64,000 bases of DNA from Geosiphon pyriformis (taxonomy: Eukaryota; Glomeromycota; Glomeromycetes; Archaeosporales; Geosiphonaceae). The position numbers and the translations under genes are program-made. Location: positions 181,503 through 245,502 of the forward strand of contig JAAOMT010000384.1 in the NCBI GenBank assembly GCA_016748015.1, in the 5' to 3' direction. Below are positions 31,991 through 42,499 of the stretch, piece after piece. Under the pieces are notes generated by a model. That model was given only the letters and a program-made list of their open reading frames with translations, was not told where the DNA came from and did not search any database. How positions within the stretch are numbered: position 1 is the first letter of the stretch; every line of letters starts with the position of its first letter.

Positions 31991-32640
31991 GGACAGGGGA
32001 ATGCTAAGAACATAGCATTCAGGGCACTATTGCTCATTACAAGACATTATGCATTTTTCACACAATTTAATGTTCATTTGCTCTAGCTGTTGGGCTTGAG
32101 CTTCTTTGGTTGGGTAAGTGTGACTGGCAATTTGGTGATATACTTCTACTTCATCTTTGTAGTTGTATCCAGCAATTTCAAAGGTGTATGCAATGTATTC
32201 TGATTTTTTCATTTGACGAACATTTTTTTGAGTGACTCTATTGATTAAAACTATTGCTAGATTGAAAATCATTTTGGCATCATTAGGGTAATAGTACAGT
32301 TTGTTGAGGGTGCTGTTGTAAGCAGCATCTATAGGGGTTCTTCTTGTTACTTTTTCTGAGATTAAAAAGGCATATTGGCATGTTTGATCACAGACTCCTT
32401 CTCTGAATGCAACATCAATCCAGTTGCATTCATTAAGTAATCGTTCTCCACAAGTCAAACAGGGTGTTCCGTCCCATTTTCCACTTCTTTTGACTAGGTG
32501 TCCCTATCATTCTTGGTGGCAGAATTTGTAATAGTAACAGGTATGGTTTCCATATTCTTCCTCAGGTGAAATACAAGCTTCTATTGATAAGAGTTTCTTG
32601 TGGCAATCTTTGCATTTGAGTGGAATGTAAGAGTGTTGTT
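31991..32640 (-). pseudogene. Ty3-A2 Cys-rich module between protease and dUTPase
   Basis: I do not recognise the family. Minus-strand order: LKCKDCHKKL (~32610), HTCYYYKFCHQE (~32540), then two stops, TPCLTCGERLLNEC (~32460), CDQTCQYAFL (~32395), a helical middle (NDAKMIFNLAIVLINRV, TYPTKEAQAQQLEQMN), and CEKCIMSCNEQ followed by CPEC (~32055-32020). Paired CxxC/CxxxC motifs suggest two or three zinc-binding sites. It is in the same frame as Gag-protease upstream and joins the dUTPase downstream. Ty3-B has a shorter Cys module at the equivalent place between protease and RT (25107-25190), perhaps a reduced relative. Confidence 0.6.
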
Positions 32641-33310
32641 TTTGTGGTTCTGGTTTTGAATAGGAGACATTCCATCTGGATGTCACTGGTTCTTTTGTTT
32701 TAAGAGAATTGTTTGTTGAAAAATACTGTTGTTCAGTTTCATCAGCCCAATTGGAGGTTGATTCAAGTGCTATAAATGTTTCAATGATGGGTTTTTCTTC
32801 TTTTGGTTCGAATTCAAAAGCCAGAGTTTTTTCGAAGTGTTTGTTGAATGTACCACAAGTGGCAGATACCCAGGTGTGTTGTCCTTGGTAGGAGATTGTT
32901 AACTCTTATGTCTCCCAATTCAGATTAGCATTGGCTTTTTGGAGCCAATTGTTTCCAATGAGAGCTTGGTATTGGGGAGCATCCATGACCAGAACTTTAA
33001 CTAAAATGGTGATTCCATTAATTGTGAATGGGAAGTTGTTAATTTCTCCTACTGGAGTCTTTTTCATGCCATTGGCAGTAATGATTACTGTCTGAGCTGG
33101 TTGGTCAATATTTCTCTTTAACTGTTGCATTAACTGGTAGGTGATGATGCTTCCAGCAGATCCACTGTCTAGAATTAAGTAAATTGCCTTTCCTTTGACT
33201 TTTGCTTCAGTGTACATAGCAGTGATTGCTTTTTGTTTGTTGATGGCTGCATTGCCAAGCAGGAATGGTAACTCATTTGCTTCGAACTCAAAAGAGAATA
33301 TATCTGAAAG
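32641..33310 (-). pseudogene. Ty3-A2 aspartic protease
   Basis: Minus strand: IYLILDSGSAGSIITYQLMQQL (~33185-33120) has the catalytic DSG; VGEINNFPFTINGITI and ALIGNNWLQKANANLNWE (~32960-32910) are the flap and second-half elements found in Ty3 proteases. A stop follows at ~32906 where Tyr/Gln is expected, then WADETEQQYFS and a linker to the Cys-rich module. It cleaves the Gag-Pol polyprotein. The protease lies in one uninterrupted frame with Gag, so no Gag-Pol frameshift is needed in this family. Confidence 0.85.
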
Positions 33311-35250
33311 ATTGGCATTTTCAGCAATTCTGGCTGGTAGAATTGTGGTAGGAGTATAGGAAGGGTTTTGTTGTTGTGCTGCAGCTCTACCTTCTGAGAG
33401 TGCAGTATGGCAAAAATCCTGTTCTTCTGACATCGTAAGATAATTAAGTTGAGTATGATAGTGGTTGGGTCTATGTGGATTCGAATTTTGAGTGGTTAAC
33501 TGGTTGTTGGAATTTAATCTGTTGTTGTTTGTTGGAAAATGGTTTTGTGGTGTAAATTGATTATGTTGAACCAATCTTCTAGCTGGTACTTGATATTGTG
33601 GTGTGGATGGTTGTTGATACTGTTGTTGAATTGGTTGTGGAGCAGGTTGATAATAGTGGTTTGGATATTGTGGCCTTGGTAAATATTGAGCTGGTGGTGG
33701 TGGATAATATGATTGTTGTGATTGGGAATAACATTGATTATTCCTCTGTTGTTACTCTCATTGTAATTTTCTACAATTGCATTTCCAGTATCCTGGAATT
33801 CCACAATAATGACAATTTTGGATTTGGTTGTTGGATGGTGGTCCAAAGTTGTTTTGATTGTGTCGTTGTGGGGGTTGGTATTTTTGTGATTGTTGTGATT
33901 GCTGTGGTGGCTGTTGTTGCTGTTGGTTGGTGAAGTAGTTTTCAACTTTCTTGGTTAATTGGTCAATTTTTTCTTCAGCTGCTGAGCTGGTTTCTCTAAT
34001 AGCCAGATTAACAAGTTTGGTATGGTTGGCTTTTTCCATGGTCATTTCATAGTTTTTCGCCTGTTGAATAGCAGTGGCTAAATTTTCTGGTGCATGTGGG
34101 CAAACTTTCTTGATAAGTTTGTCTTTTAGTCCAGCAATGAATTGATTCAAGATTTGTGCATTGGAGTAGTATTCATTGGTTTCTAATTGGCGAATCCTTC
34201 TAAGCAGTTTTTTGAATTTCCCAAGATAGGTCATAACTAATTCACTTGGTTCTTGCTTGATATTTCAGAACCAATTTCGAAAGGTGATAGAAGTGTTATT
34301 GTCAGTGAACTGTTCTAGAAAAGCAGTTTTGAATGCTTCCCAGTGTTCTGGTGGAGCTTCCAAGTTTTCAAACCATTCACCAGCTGTTTCTTGTAAGAAG
34401 TATGGAATTGCTTTTAACATTCTGGCAGCGTTCCAACCATTTGCATCTCCTGCTTTTGAGACTTTGTCAAGCCATTCTTGAGGACTGGTTTCACTGTCTT
34501 CTCCTGTGAACTCAGGGATTTTTGCGATATATGTGGAGACCATTTCTTCTTCATTTTCCGAGTCTTCTGTTTTTTGTTCTGATTTGGTTTCTTCACTTCA
34601 ATTTTCTGCTAAGTAGTCAATAAGGTTTGTGCTGGTTAATATTGGTTCCTGTTGTTGAATAGGGCTTTTGGGTGACTGAAAATTTTCTATTCTTGAAAAC
34701 TGAATAAGTGGTGAGCTTGGTGTTTGCAGTTGAGCAAGTGAAGCTGGAAATGATGTGATTGAGAGTGGTAATTTAAAGCTGGTTCTATGTTCTGGAGTTT
34801 GTAAATGTTTGGCAGTGGTTTTAAGTGTATTGGGAGTGGTTCTGAGTTTTTGTTTCCTTTTTCTTTTTCCTTCTTCTGTTTCTAATTCAAAACCAAGAGA
34901 AAATTTCTGTTCTACTGGATAATTCTCTTCACAATACTGAATGATATTGAAGTTGAGTTCTTGGAAATATGTTTCAAGTGTTTGACTGTTAAAATCCTGA
35001 GTGTTTAGACGAGAGTGATGTACTAAGCTTTCATATAAGTTGTGTCTAATTTCTGAAATGTTGTAGTCTCCAAAAAGATAATTGTTGATGCAATTTTCAA
35101 TGTACTAGTAAAGCATTTTCTTGAATGTTTCAATTCCGTCTGGGATGTTAAATCTCTGCTTGCAGTGGGTGTAAATTGACTGATAATACTCTAGAGTTCT
35201 TGGATCTGTTTGAGTTGCCACTTTTGAAGTTGTTGTTACTGTGTTATTTC
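33311..35250 (-). pseudogene. Ty3-A2 gag
   Basis: A ~230-residue N-terminal extension (35250-34550; TQTDPRTLEYYQSIYTHCKQR, basic KRKRKQKLR) precedes the Gag core. The core shows FTGEDSETSPQEWLDKVS, EWFENLEAPPEHWEAFKTAF (34500-34300), LVMTYLGKFKKLLRRIRQL and LNQFIAGLKDKL (34230-34120), typical Retrotrans_gag. The zinc knuckle at ~33810-33770 reads CHYCGIPGYWKCNC: the usual His is Tyr, a CAC-to-TAC change, so zinc binding may be lost. Gln/Pro/Asn-rich stretches follow. Stops at ~34262, 33755 and 33745 interrupt an otherwise single frame. No ATG is visible at the very start; the first in-frame Met may have mutated. Confidence 0.82.
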
Positions 35251-35253
35251 TAT

Positions 35254-35265
35254 GGGAGAGCACCA
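35254..35265 (-). promoter_or_regulatory. Candidate primer-binding site of Ty3-A2
   Basis: Minus strand TGGTGCTCTCCC starts two bases after the LTR end (…AGTAACA TT). The first seven bases (TGGTGCT) equal those of the Ty3-B site, so both families may prime with the same or similar tRNAs. The tRNA is not identified. Confidence 0.5.
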
Positions 35266-35267
35266 AA

Positions 35268-36208
35268 TGTTACTGGAGATTTTTGGTCTCTTCTTAGCTG
35301 TTAATTCACGATTATGGAAAGTGTTTGAACCTCTGATAACTGAATTTATCTTCAAATTATCTCCGATAATTTGAACTGCTGGGCTTATAAGTGGAATGGC
35401 CAATTCTATGCCAGTTGCTTTGTGTAGTTACGTTGTAGCAAATGTCAACTCTTTCCCAGGAATTGCTTGTCTGGAAGCTCACTAAAAATGTGTAGTTACT
35501 TTGCTGTGAAAGTCAACTCTTCTACAGAAATCTTGTCTATAGGCTACCCTAATGATTATAATAAGAAAATAAAAGAAAAAAAATAAAAGAAATGTAAAAG
35601 AAATAGAATTCTGTCAAGGGAAACATTTTCTATCCAGGTCTGGAGTCACTAACAGTTTACTGAAATTGGTAACTAATCAATTTCAAAACGTTAATTGGGT
35701 TTTGGGGATTTTCCAAGTGTAATAATTAAAAAATTTGGTTTTTTGAATTATTTGATATTTATTTCTTTTTGTGTGTGTAAAAACGGTTCTAAGAGGTAAA
35801 TCTAAAGTAAAATACATTTTCTCAAAGAGAAAAGCTCTTTTTTTATACAACTTGTCATAACACTATTCTATGAACTTGAACTTTGCTCTTTTCTATAATT
35901 TCACTGAACTAAAGATACATTTCGGCAAACTACAAGTTATTTCTGCAAACTATTAAATATTTTGGTAAACTATCAATTATTTCGGCAAATTTCTATAAAT
36001 TTTGGTGAACTCTTGAATGTTACATAGTTCGGGGTATTGCATGATTGATCATCACAATTAGGTTACATTTATGTTATGTACAAATTGGGTTATTAATTAA
36101 ATGATAATTTCGGATATTTTGCTAAATGTAATAAGTGATAATTTGAAATAATAAAAATTATAAGGGTAATTTCATGCTAAACAATATCTCTTATTTTATC
36201 TGGTAACA
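35268..36208 (-). repeat. Ty3-A2 5' LTR
   Basis: 941 bases, + strand ends TGTTACTGGAG and TCTGGTAACA. Same as 17966-18938 except for a ~20-base deletion near 35300, a shorter A/T stretch near 36150 and scattered transitions. Followed on the + strand by CTAC (36209-36212), the target duplication, and then by LINE1 ORF2. Confidence 0.92.
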
Positions 36209-39200
36209 CTACTAAGGGAGCAGTAGCTAAAAAAATCAGGAAACTTTTGGGAAACATTGTACAGAACAAAGAGATTATCATAGTTGCAGGCAATTTGAAT
36301 GAAGATCTGTTATCCAAGTCACTGAAGGAAACATATGTTACAAATAAGGCCAAAGCTTGTCCAACTGCTGCAACATTACAACATATAAATTTAGTGGATA
36401 CACATGGAGCATATGCAACAAACAATCCAGAAAAGATGTGGGCATCAAATGGTGTACAAAAAAGATTGGACTATGTGTTTACTGATACAGTTACAGCCTC
36501 ACTGGTCACAAATATTGGGGTGATTAATGTTAATAAATCTTTTAGCACAGATCACAAAGCAGTGGTAACAATCATCTGATCTGATAAAATCTTGGCAGGC
36601 ACTAAAAAATCTAGATCTGGAAAAAAGAAGTGTAGCACAACTATGATTGATGTTAAAAAGGCATCTGGAAATCTATGCTAGAGAAATTGATCGACTAACA
36701 GATGAAGCACAAAGAAAATCAATAGATAACAGCAATGATGATCTAAACCAGATGTGGCTTATAATCAAAGAGACTGTGTTACAAGCTGCTGAGTGCCTAC
36801 CAAAAAGGAAAGTGGGAGCCTAATTTGCACACACAAAGAAAGAATGCATAAATCACAAACTTGTTAAGATTGTTGCTAATATAATCAAACTAATAAGAGT
36901 AAACAATGCAGATATGCATGATAACAATGTTATGCAGTTGTTGGCCAAATGGAAACAGCTGAAACCTGAGGCAGTTAATGCATATCTGATGACTCTCCCA
37001 AAAGATAAGCTAATTATAGAATTACTCAACACTGTGAGCTAGGATCAGACTATAACAGCAGAGACAGATAGTGGACAATATCATTAGAAGACAACAAAAC
37101 TTTGATCTAAACAAAGAAGCTATGATCAAAAGCATTATGAACAGAAAAAGACAAAGAATTGTACTTGACCATGTAATTAAAGAAGGCGAATTTCATAATG
37201 ATCTTGATGAAATTAAAAAGCTAGTAAACAAAAAAGCCCAAGGGTAGACCAGAACAAGAAGCATTGAGCCTAACCTATGAAAAGTTGGAAACACAGATTT
37301 GAGCTGATTGAAAGCATTCCAGACCATGTCTTTGATGGTGTAATAGATGAATTAACCAATGAGGAATTTGAACACATATTGAGCCACACACCCCATAACA
37401 AAGCTCCTGGTCCATCAGACATTCAGGCTGAACTCTGGAGGAAGACTGGGCCTAATACCAAGTCTAAACTGAAAACATTGCTCAATCCTTGCATTAAAGC
37501 CTAAGGAGTGGAGAGTAGCACAAGTTATACTGATTCCAAAGCCAAAAGAATGGAGTGGCAATATTGACATCACCAGGCCAATCACACTCATTGAAAGCAC
37601 CAGAAAAATCTTAACAAAGATTCTAACTGCTAGGATATCAAAAGCATGTGAACTCCACAATGTCCTAAAAGGTTACAATACTTCTGTATTAAAGAATATC
37701 TCCACAGCAGTGCCTATTCATGTAATTAATGCTGTAGCTGAACATGCAAGAGAATTTGATAAGAAGGCTTGGTTTACATTTCAGGACATGAAAAAGGCAT
37801 ATGATTCAGTAAGATGGAAACCCATGGAAGCTGCACTAAAAAGAATTAAGATGAACAATAGGTTTACTGAGCTGTTTGGCTTAATGCACAACAATAGAAG
37901 CAACAAGATTATAACTGAATTTGGGTTAAGTGACAAATATCAAGTACAAGATGAACTGGATCAGGGGAAACAAGCTCACCCATTATGTGAAGAATTTTCT
38001 ATGACCCCTTACTGTGCAAAGTAAAACAAGCCAATTATAGTCAGGGATACAAACTGACAGCAGCGTGAAAAAAGTGGGATAATCAATTGGATACACAATC
38101 TCTGTTGGTATCAGTGAATCACCTTGCCTTTGTCAATGACACAGTGTGAATAGCTAACTCAAGACAAGGAATACAAAGTATTTTGGACACAGCCAGCTCC
38201 TTTTTTAGAATAGTGGATATTGAGATCAACTTAGATAAGACTGAGACAATGGTGGTCAGACCCTCCAAAGAGAGATCTTCAATGGTTAAGCCACTAAAAT
38301 TTGGTCCAGACAAACAAATCTTGAAATTGTTGAATCCATCTACATGTACCCGATATTTGGGGATATGGATCAGAGCAGATGGAAAAAATGAAACTGTTCT
38401 AAAAATGATAGGAAAAAACACATAACTGAGAAACAGGCTATTTACATTTTTAACAGTGTACTCAGTCCAGCTATTGAATTCAGATCTCAGTTGACTCATA
38501 TTTCTAATAGCTGGGCTAGAAAATGGACTTCAAAGATTTCGGCCACTGTGAAGAAAAAAGCAAAACTTTCAGTAGATTTCCCAGCCAGTGCCATGCATTA
38601 TTTATCCTTGTATAACTTGTTCAAAATTGACAATATACAAGTGAAAAGCAAGATCACAGATTTGTTAGTTAGATTGAACAGTGCTGATATTGCTGGAATG
38701 ACTACAAAAATCAGACTAATCAACTTGCAGGCACAGAGATGGTCAGCTCATAGTATACTTGAATATTTCACTAATGAATGATCTAAGCCAGAGGTTAATC
38801 TTATAGCAAACATTATACAGATGATGAAAAAAAGAAGCATCTCATTCAAGAGCAATGATAACACACATGGGATATCTGAATCTTCAAGACCACAGGCATA
38901 TTTAATTGAGTCTATCTTATCTTCAAGTGAAATCTACATTAAAGTTAAAAGCTTACTAAGAAAGGAAAACATGTTGTACTTGCATCAGATACAGAACAAA
39001 GATGAGTCATTGATGACATAGATGGACTTCACAAGGAAGTACAGACAAAGCGATAATGGTAGAATTCCCAGATGGTTTAAGATTTTAGAATCTACAATCA
39101 TTATGGATGAGTACAGAAACATTGATGTAGCACAATGTAAGACATTGGGTATGCACATACTGACTAACCAAATACCAGATGATTTAAAAACAATGCAAAG

Positions 39201-40383
39201 AGACACTATTTATATCTATATCCCTGACACTTTACTACCACAATGGAAGTGTGTATGAGAGAAGTTAAGACTCAGGAAAGAAATAGAAATATCAACAGAT
39301 GGATCACTGGTAAAAGCTGATTCTGAGGAAGCAAGAGGAGCAGCTGTTTTCATAACACATGGGATAGAAACCAAATTTGGTATAGCAGTTGATGGAACAT
39401 TATCATCGACAAAAGCAGAGGCAAAGGCTGTATTGTTAGCTTTGGAAGCAGTACCTTATAGATGCAAACTAACAATAAACACGGATAGTCAAGCAGTGAT
39501 GGCAACAGCTCAAAGATGATTATCCAAAAATTCTCCCCTGTCTATTAGAAATCAGCACAAAACTTCAAACTGGCACACATGGAATGCAATCAGAGCAATA
39601 ATAAGAGAAAAGAGGATTGATCTCAACATGAACAAAGTGGCTGCACATGCTGGTATATTAGAAAATGAGAAGGCTGACAAACTAGCCAAAGGATCTACTA
39701 CTCTTGATACAGTGAGGTGGGCCTACAATGCTAAGGAGACAGCATACATTCCTGTTTGTGGAGAAGTTGAATTGGATCTAAACATCAGGCAATTTTTGAA
39801 CAAACAGGCTAGTCTTCAATCAGCTTTAGACTGGATAAGCAACAACAAAGTCCAAGAGACAATAGGATCTTTAGACCAAGATATAGACTGAATATGCACA
39901 GCCAAGATTTGGAACTGGAATGGAAAGATGTCATCAGGCTTCACCTCAGCTGGTTCTTCAGCAATGCACACATTTATTATGAAATCATTTCACAACATGC
40001 TGCCAACAGCAGAGGTGCTATACAACAGATGTCTCCATGTATATCTGAATAATCTTTGCAAGACATGTCACAGGGAAGTGGAAACCAACCAGCACTTTTG
40101 GGAATGCTCTCTGAATACCCAAAAGGACAAGACACTAATTGATGACATAAAAGATAAGTGGATACAGTGCCTTTTAGAGGCTGTGAGAGGGGGATGCAAA
40201 GCCCATAATACTGACGAGAAGATTGTACTGTCTAATGAATACATTATGTCAACATTTAACATAGATCTGCTATGTAAAGGACTGATCAATAAGCAATTTA
40301 GAAGGATCAATGCTTTTTCTGACATCAATCTAAGAATTAGCAATAATGTATTAATTAAGGGCAGTTACTCAAGCAAGGAATAA
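36209..40383 (+). pseudogene. LINE1 ORF2, main part: endonuclease end, RT, RNase H, Cys/His motif
   Basis: The endonuclease resumes with KIRKLLGNIVQNKEIIIVAGNLNED (AGDLNED with Asp to Asn), RLDYVFTD and STDHKAVV (36240-36575). Frames then shift to 37270. RT: NKAPGPSDIQAELW (~37400), PKPKEWSGNIDITRPI (~37540), FQDMKKAYDSVRW (~37780, Asp), DQG (~37965), LAFVNDTV then TGA (~38130-38150). RNase H: ISTDGS (39295), AEAKAVLLALEA (39415), INTDSQAV (39475), KVAAHAGILENEKADKLAK (39640). C-terminal CKTCHREVETNQHFWEC (40060-40110), C-x2-C-x8-H-x3-C, is common in such LINEs. Stop at 40381-40383. Confidence 0.88.
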
Positions 40384-40639
40384 ATTGTGAGGAGAACATT
40401 GCAAATTGCAAACTGAATGGGAAAAAACAATGGGTATTGATAATAGGGTCAAGAGAATCCAACTGGTAGTTCCAGTATACATAGTACTTCAAAGAATAGT
40501 GGTAAAAATAATAGCAAACCCATAGTCAAAATAGGTGATGTTTCCATACAGTGTAATGGTATACTGACTAATGTTTTTTGTGGTAGGAGTACTTTGTGTA
40601 ATAGTGTGATACCCCATAAATTTTTTGGTTATACTAGTA

Positions 40640-40776
40640 TGTAGTTAGGCATAACCACTTAGTGGTTGTAATTTAGATTATTGGATGAGTTGGCTTTATG
40701 AAAAGGTCACATTTTTTAAGTGTGACTAAACTAATAAAAGACCAGCATGGCTACATGTTAACAAAAAAAAAAAAAA
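40640..40776 (+). ncRNA. LINE1 3' tail with two candidate hairpins and poly(A)
   Basis: Hairpin 1 is AACCAC-TTA-GTGGTT (40653-40667). Hairpin 2 is GTCACA (40706-40711) with TGTGAC (40721-40726). The tail then reads CTAATAAAAGACCAGCATGGCTACATGTTAAC and ends in A14 (40763-40776). LINE3 and all Y copies end in the same sequence plan. Probably the RNA end recognised by the LINE-X RT. Confidence 0.6.
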
Positions 40777-41178
40777 TAGAGATTAGATAGATATCTTCTT
40801 TGTGATTGGGTTTGTCTCTTCTTTGGCAGATGTTACAGGTTTTGATGTATTCAGCAATGTCTTTTCCCAAGGTAGGCCAATAATAGCAAGCTAAAGTTTT
40901 CTGAATTGTTTTTGTTTTTCTAAAGTGTCTAGTTAATGGGTCAATGTGCATGTTGTATATTACAATTTCTCTCTCTTCAAATTTGATGACTCTTTGAGGG
41001 TGGTTAGGATCTTTTTTATTTCTTTTATATAGCTGGTTCTGGTGAATCAAATAGAAATTTGATTGTTTGTGCAAATGTTCTCTTTGCTGTTGAGTGTATT
41101 CCAGTAAGTATTGTCTTTTACCCAAAAATTCCATTAAGGCAGAGTAGTTGTCCAAGTCCATTATTGTTTTTTTCAAAA
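40777..41178 (-). pseudogene. Ty3-B2 integrase N-terminal region
   Basis: Minus strand from ~41176: LMEFLGKRQYLLEY, FYLIHQNQLYKRNKKDPNHPQRV, MHIDPLTRHFRKTKTIQKTL and CNICQRRDKPN (His-His-Cys-Cys zinc site complete), ending KEDIYLI at the LINE1 junction. The rest of the integrase is at 15163 and below. Collinear with B1 26700-27070. Confidence 0.88.
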
Positions 41179-42480
41179 GAGAAGTTACTAATAGTTAAGT
41201 TGATTTGGTTTGAAAGGTTGTATTATTACTAGATGGTAAGTCTAGAGAGAGTGTTAGTGTTTTGATGATTTGCTCCTTTGTGGTGTTGAATCTCATAGTC
41301 AAATTCATTCAAGTAGAGTATCTAGTAAGTTATTCATTTGTGTTCCAGCTTCTTTTTATTGCACAGCCAAACCAAGACTTGATGATCTGTTACCACTAAG
41401 AATTTTGCACTAAGAAGATATTAATTCCAGTAACTAGTGGCCCAAACTACTGCTAAACATTCTTGTTCAGTAACTGAATAGTTTTTTTCTGCTGGTGTGA
41501 GGGACCTACTGGCATATGCTATAATATGTTCTCTGCCATCTTCATCTTTTTGTGAGAGGACAGCACCAAGTCCATAACCAGATGTATCAGTGTAAAGGAT
41601 AAAAGATTGGTCCAGATCAGATTGCTTGAGAATTGGTTCAATAACAAGTTTTTTCTTCAGAATTTCAAAAACTTTTTGTTAATAAGTGCCCCAGTGATAA
41701 TTGACATTTTTTCTGAGTAGCTGATTAAGTGGAAAGATGATTTTGGAGAAATCCTTGATAAATTTATGATAGTAAGAAGCCAAATCAAGGAAAAAGCATA
41801 GTTCAGGAACATTTATTGGTTGTCTAATGTTTTGAACTTTTTCAACCTTAGCTGGGTCAGGGAAGATTCCATCTTTTGTAATAAGATGACCAAGAAACTA
41901 AGTGGATTGACATCCAAAAAAAGATTTAATTGGGTTGATCTTGAGACCAGTATTTCTGAGCAAGTCAAAAACTTTTTGCAAGTGTTCAAGATGTTCATTC
42001 CAGGTTTTTGAGTATACCATTATGTCATTCAAATAGACCAGAACAAAGTTTTCTTTTACTGTTTCAAACACTTTGTCCATTAAGCATTGAAAGGTGGGAG
42101 AAGCATTGGTGAGACCAAAAAGCATGAATGTGAATTCATAAGTGCCATATTTGGTAATAAAAACAGTTTTTTTTCTGCTTTCTGGATCCATCTCTACTTG
42201 CCAGAATCCAACAGTTAAGTCAATGGTTGAAAAGAAAGCAGCACTATTGAATTTATCTAGCATTGCATCAATTTTGGTGAGTAGGTATATGTCTCTTATA
42301 GTGATGGTATTTAATTGGTGGTAGTTGACACAGAAGCATAGAGTTCCACCTTTCTTGGATACCACTACAACTGGGAAAGCCTATTCACTCTTGGTTTCTT
42401 GTATGAATCCAAGATCTTTCATTCAGTTTATTTCTTTCTTGATAAACTCATCATTGTATCAATTGGATTGATAAGGCTTT
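41179..42480 (-). pseudogene. Ty3-B2 reverse transcriptase and RNase H
   Basis: RT on the minus strand: CFCVNYHQLN (~42340), AAFFSTIDLTVGFWQVEM (~42230; motif A Asp present), FMLFGLTNASPTFQCLMDK (~42110), VLVYLNDIMVYSK (~42040; YLND, as in B1). Then KINPIKSFFG and the thumb. RNase H: FILYTDTSGYGLGAVLSQKDEDG (~41600; TDAS is TDTS), NYSVTEQECLAVVWATSYWN (Glu present, ~41480), LVVTDHQVLVW (~41385). Stops are scattered (for example at ~41685 and 41885). The helix with the RNase H Glu is intact here and missing in B1. Confidence 0.86.
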
Positions 42481-42499
42481 AAATGAATGGGATGAGTTT

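Larger units (their letters stand above)
17966..36208 (-). mobile_element. Ty3/gypsy family A, copy A2, complete, with nested inserts
   Basis: Bounded by two A LTRs (17966-18938 and 35268-36208) and a perfect 4-base duplication CTAC (17962-17965 and 36209-36212) in LINE1. Leftward order: LTR, PBS-like site, Gag, protease, Cys-rich module, dUTPase, RT, RNase H, integrase, ORF3, LTR. It contains Ty3-B1 (21805-29305) and a solo A LTR (20183-21163), both inside integrase; without them it is ~9.75 kb. In the first ~330 aligned LTR bases I count 16 substitutions, 15 of them transitions. The frame from Gag to the start of dUTPase is continuous, broken only by stops. Confidence 0.93.
15164..40776 (+). 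mobile_element. LINE-X copy LINE1, full length, split by Ty3-A2
   Basis: The 5' end TTTGACTGCTACCA starts at 15179 after a T-run; LINE2 and LINE3 have the same 5' end. ORF1 and the start of ORF2 run to 17965. The Ty3-A2 element fills 17966-36208. ORF2 resumes at 36209 and the element ends in poly(A) at 40776. An imperfect 16-base target duplication (15148-15163 / 40775-40790, 14 matches) lies in Ty3-B2 integrase. Without the insert the element is about 7.35 kb, equal to LINE3 without its inserts. Tad1/I-like group by domain content (AP-endonuclease, RT, RNase H). Confidence 0.92.

Noticed and set aside
36209-40776. The LINE sequence at 36209-40776 as a separate 5'-truncated LINE.
   Set aside because: It begins exactly after the A2 LTR and CTAC, and continues the codons that stop at 17965; the combined length equals that of LINE3.
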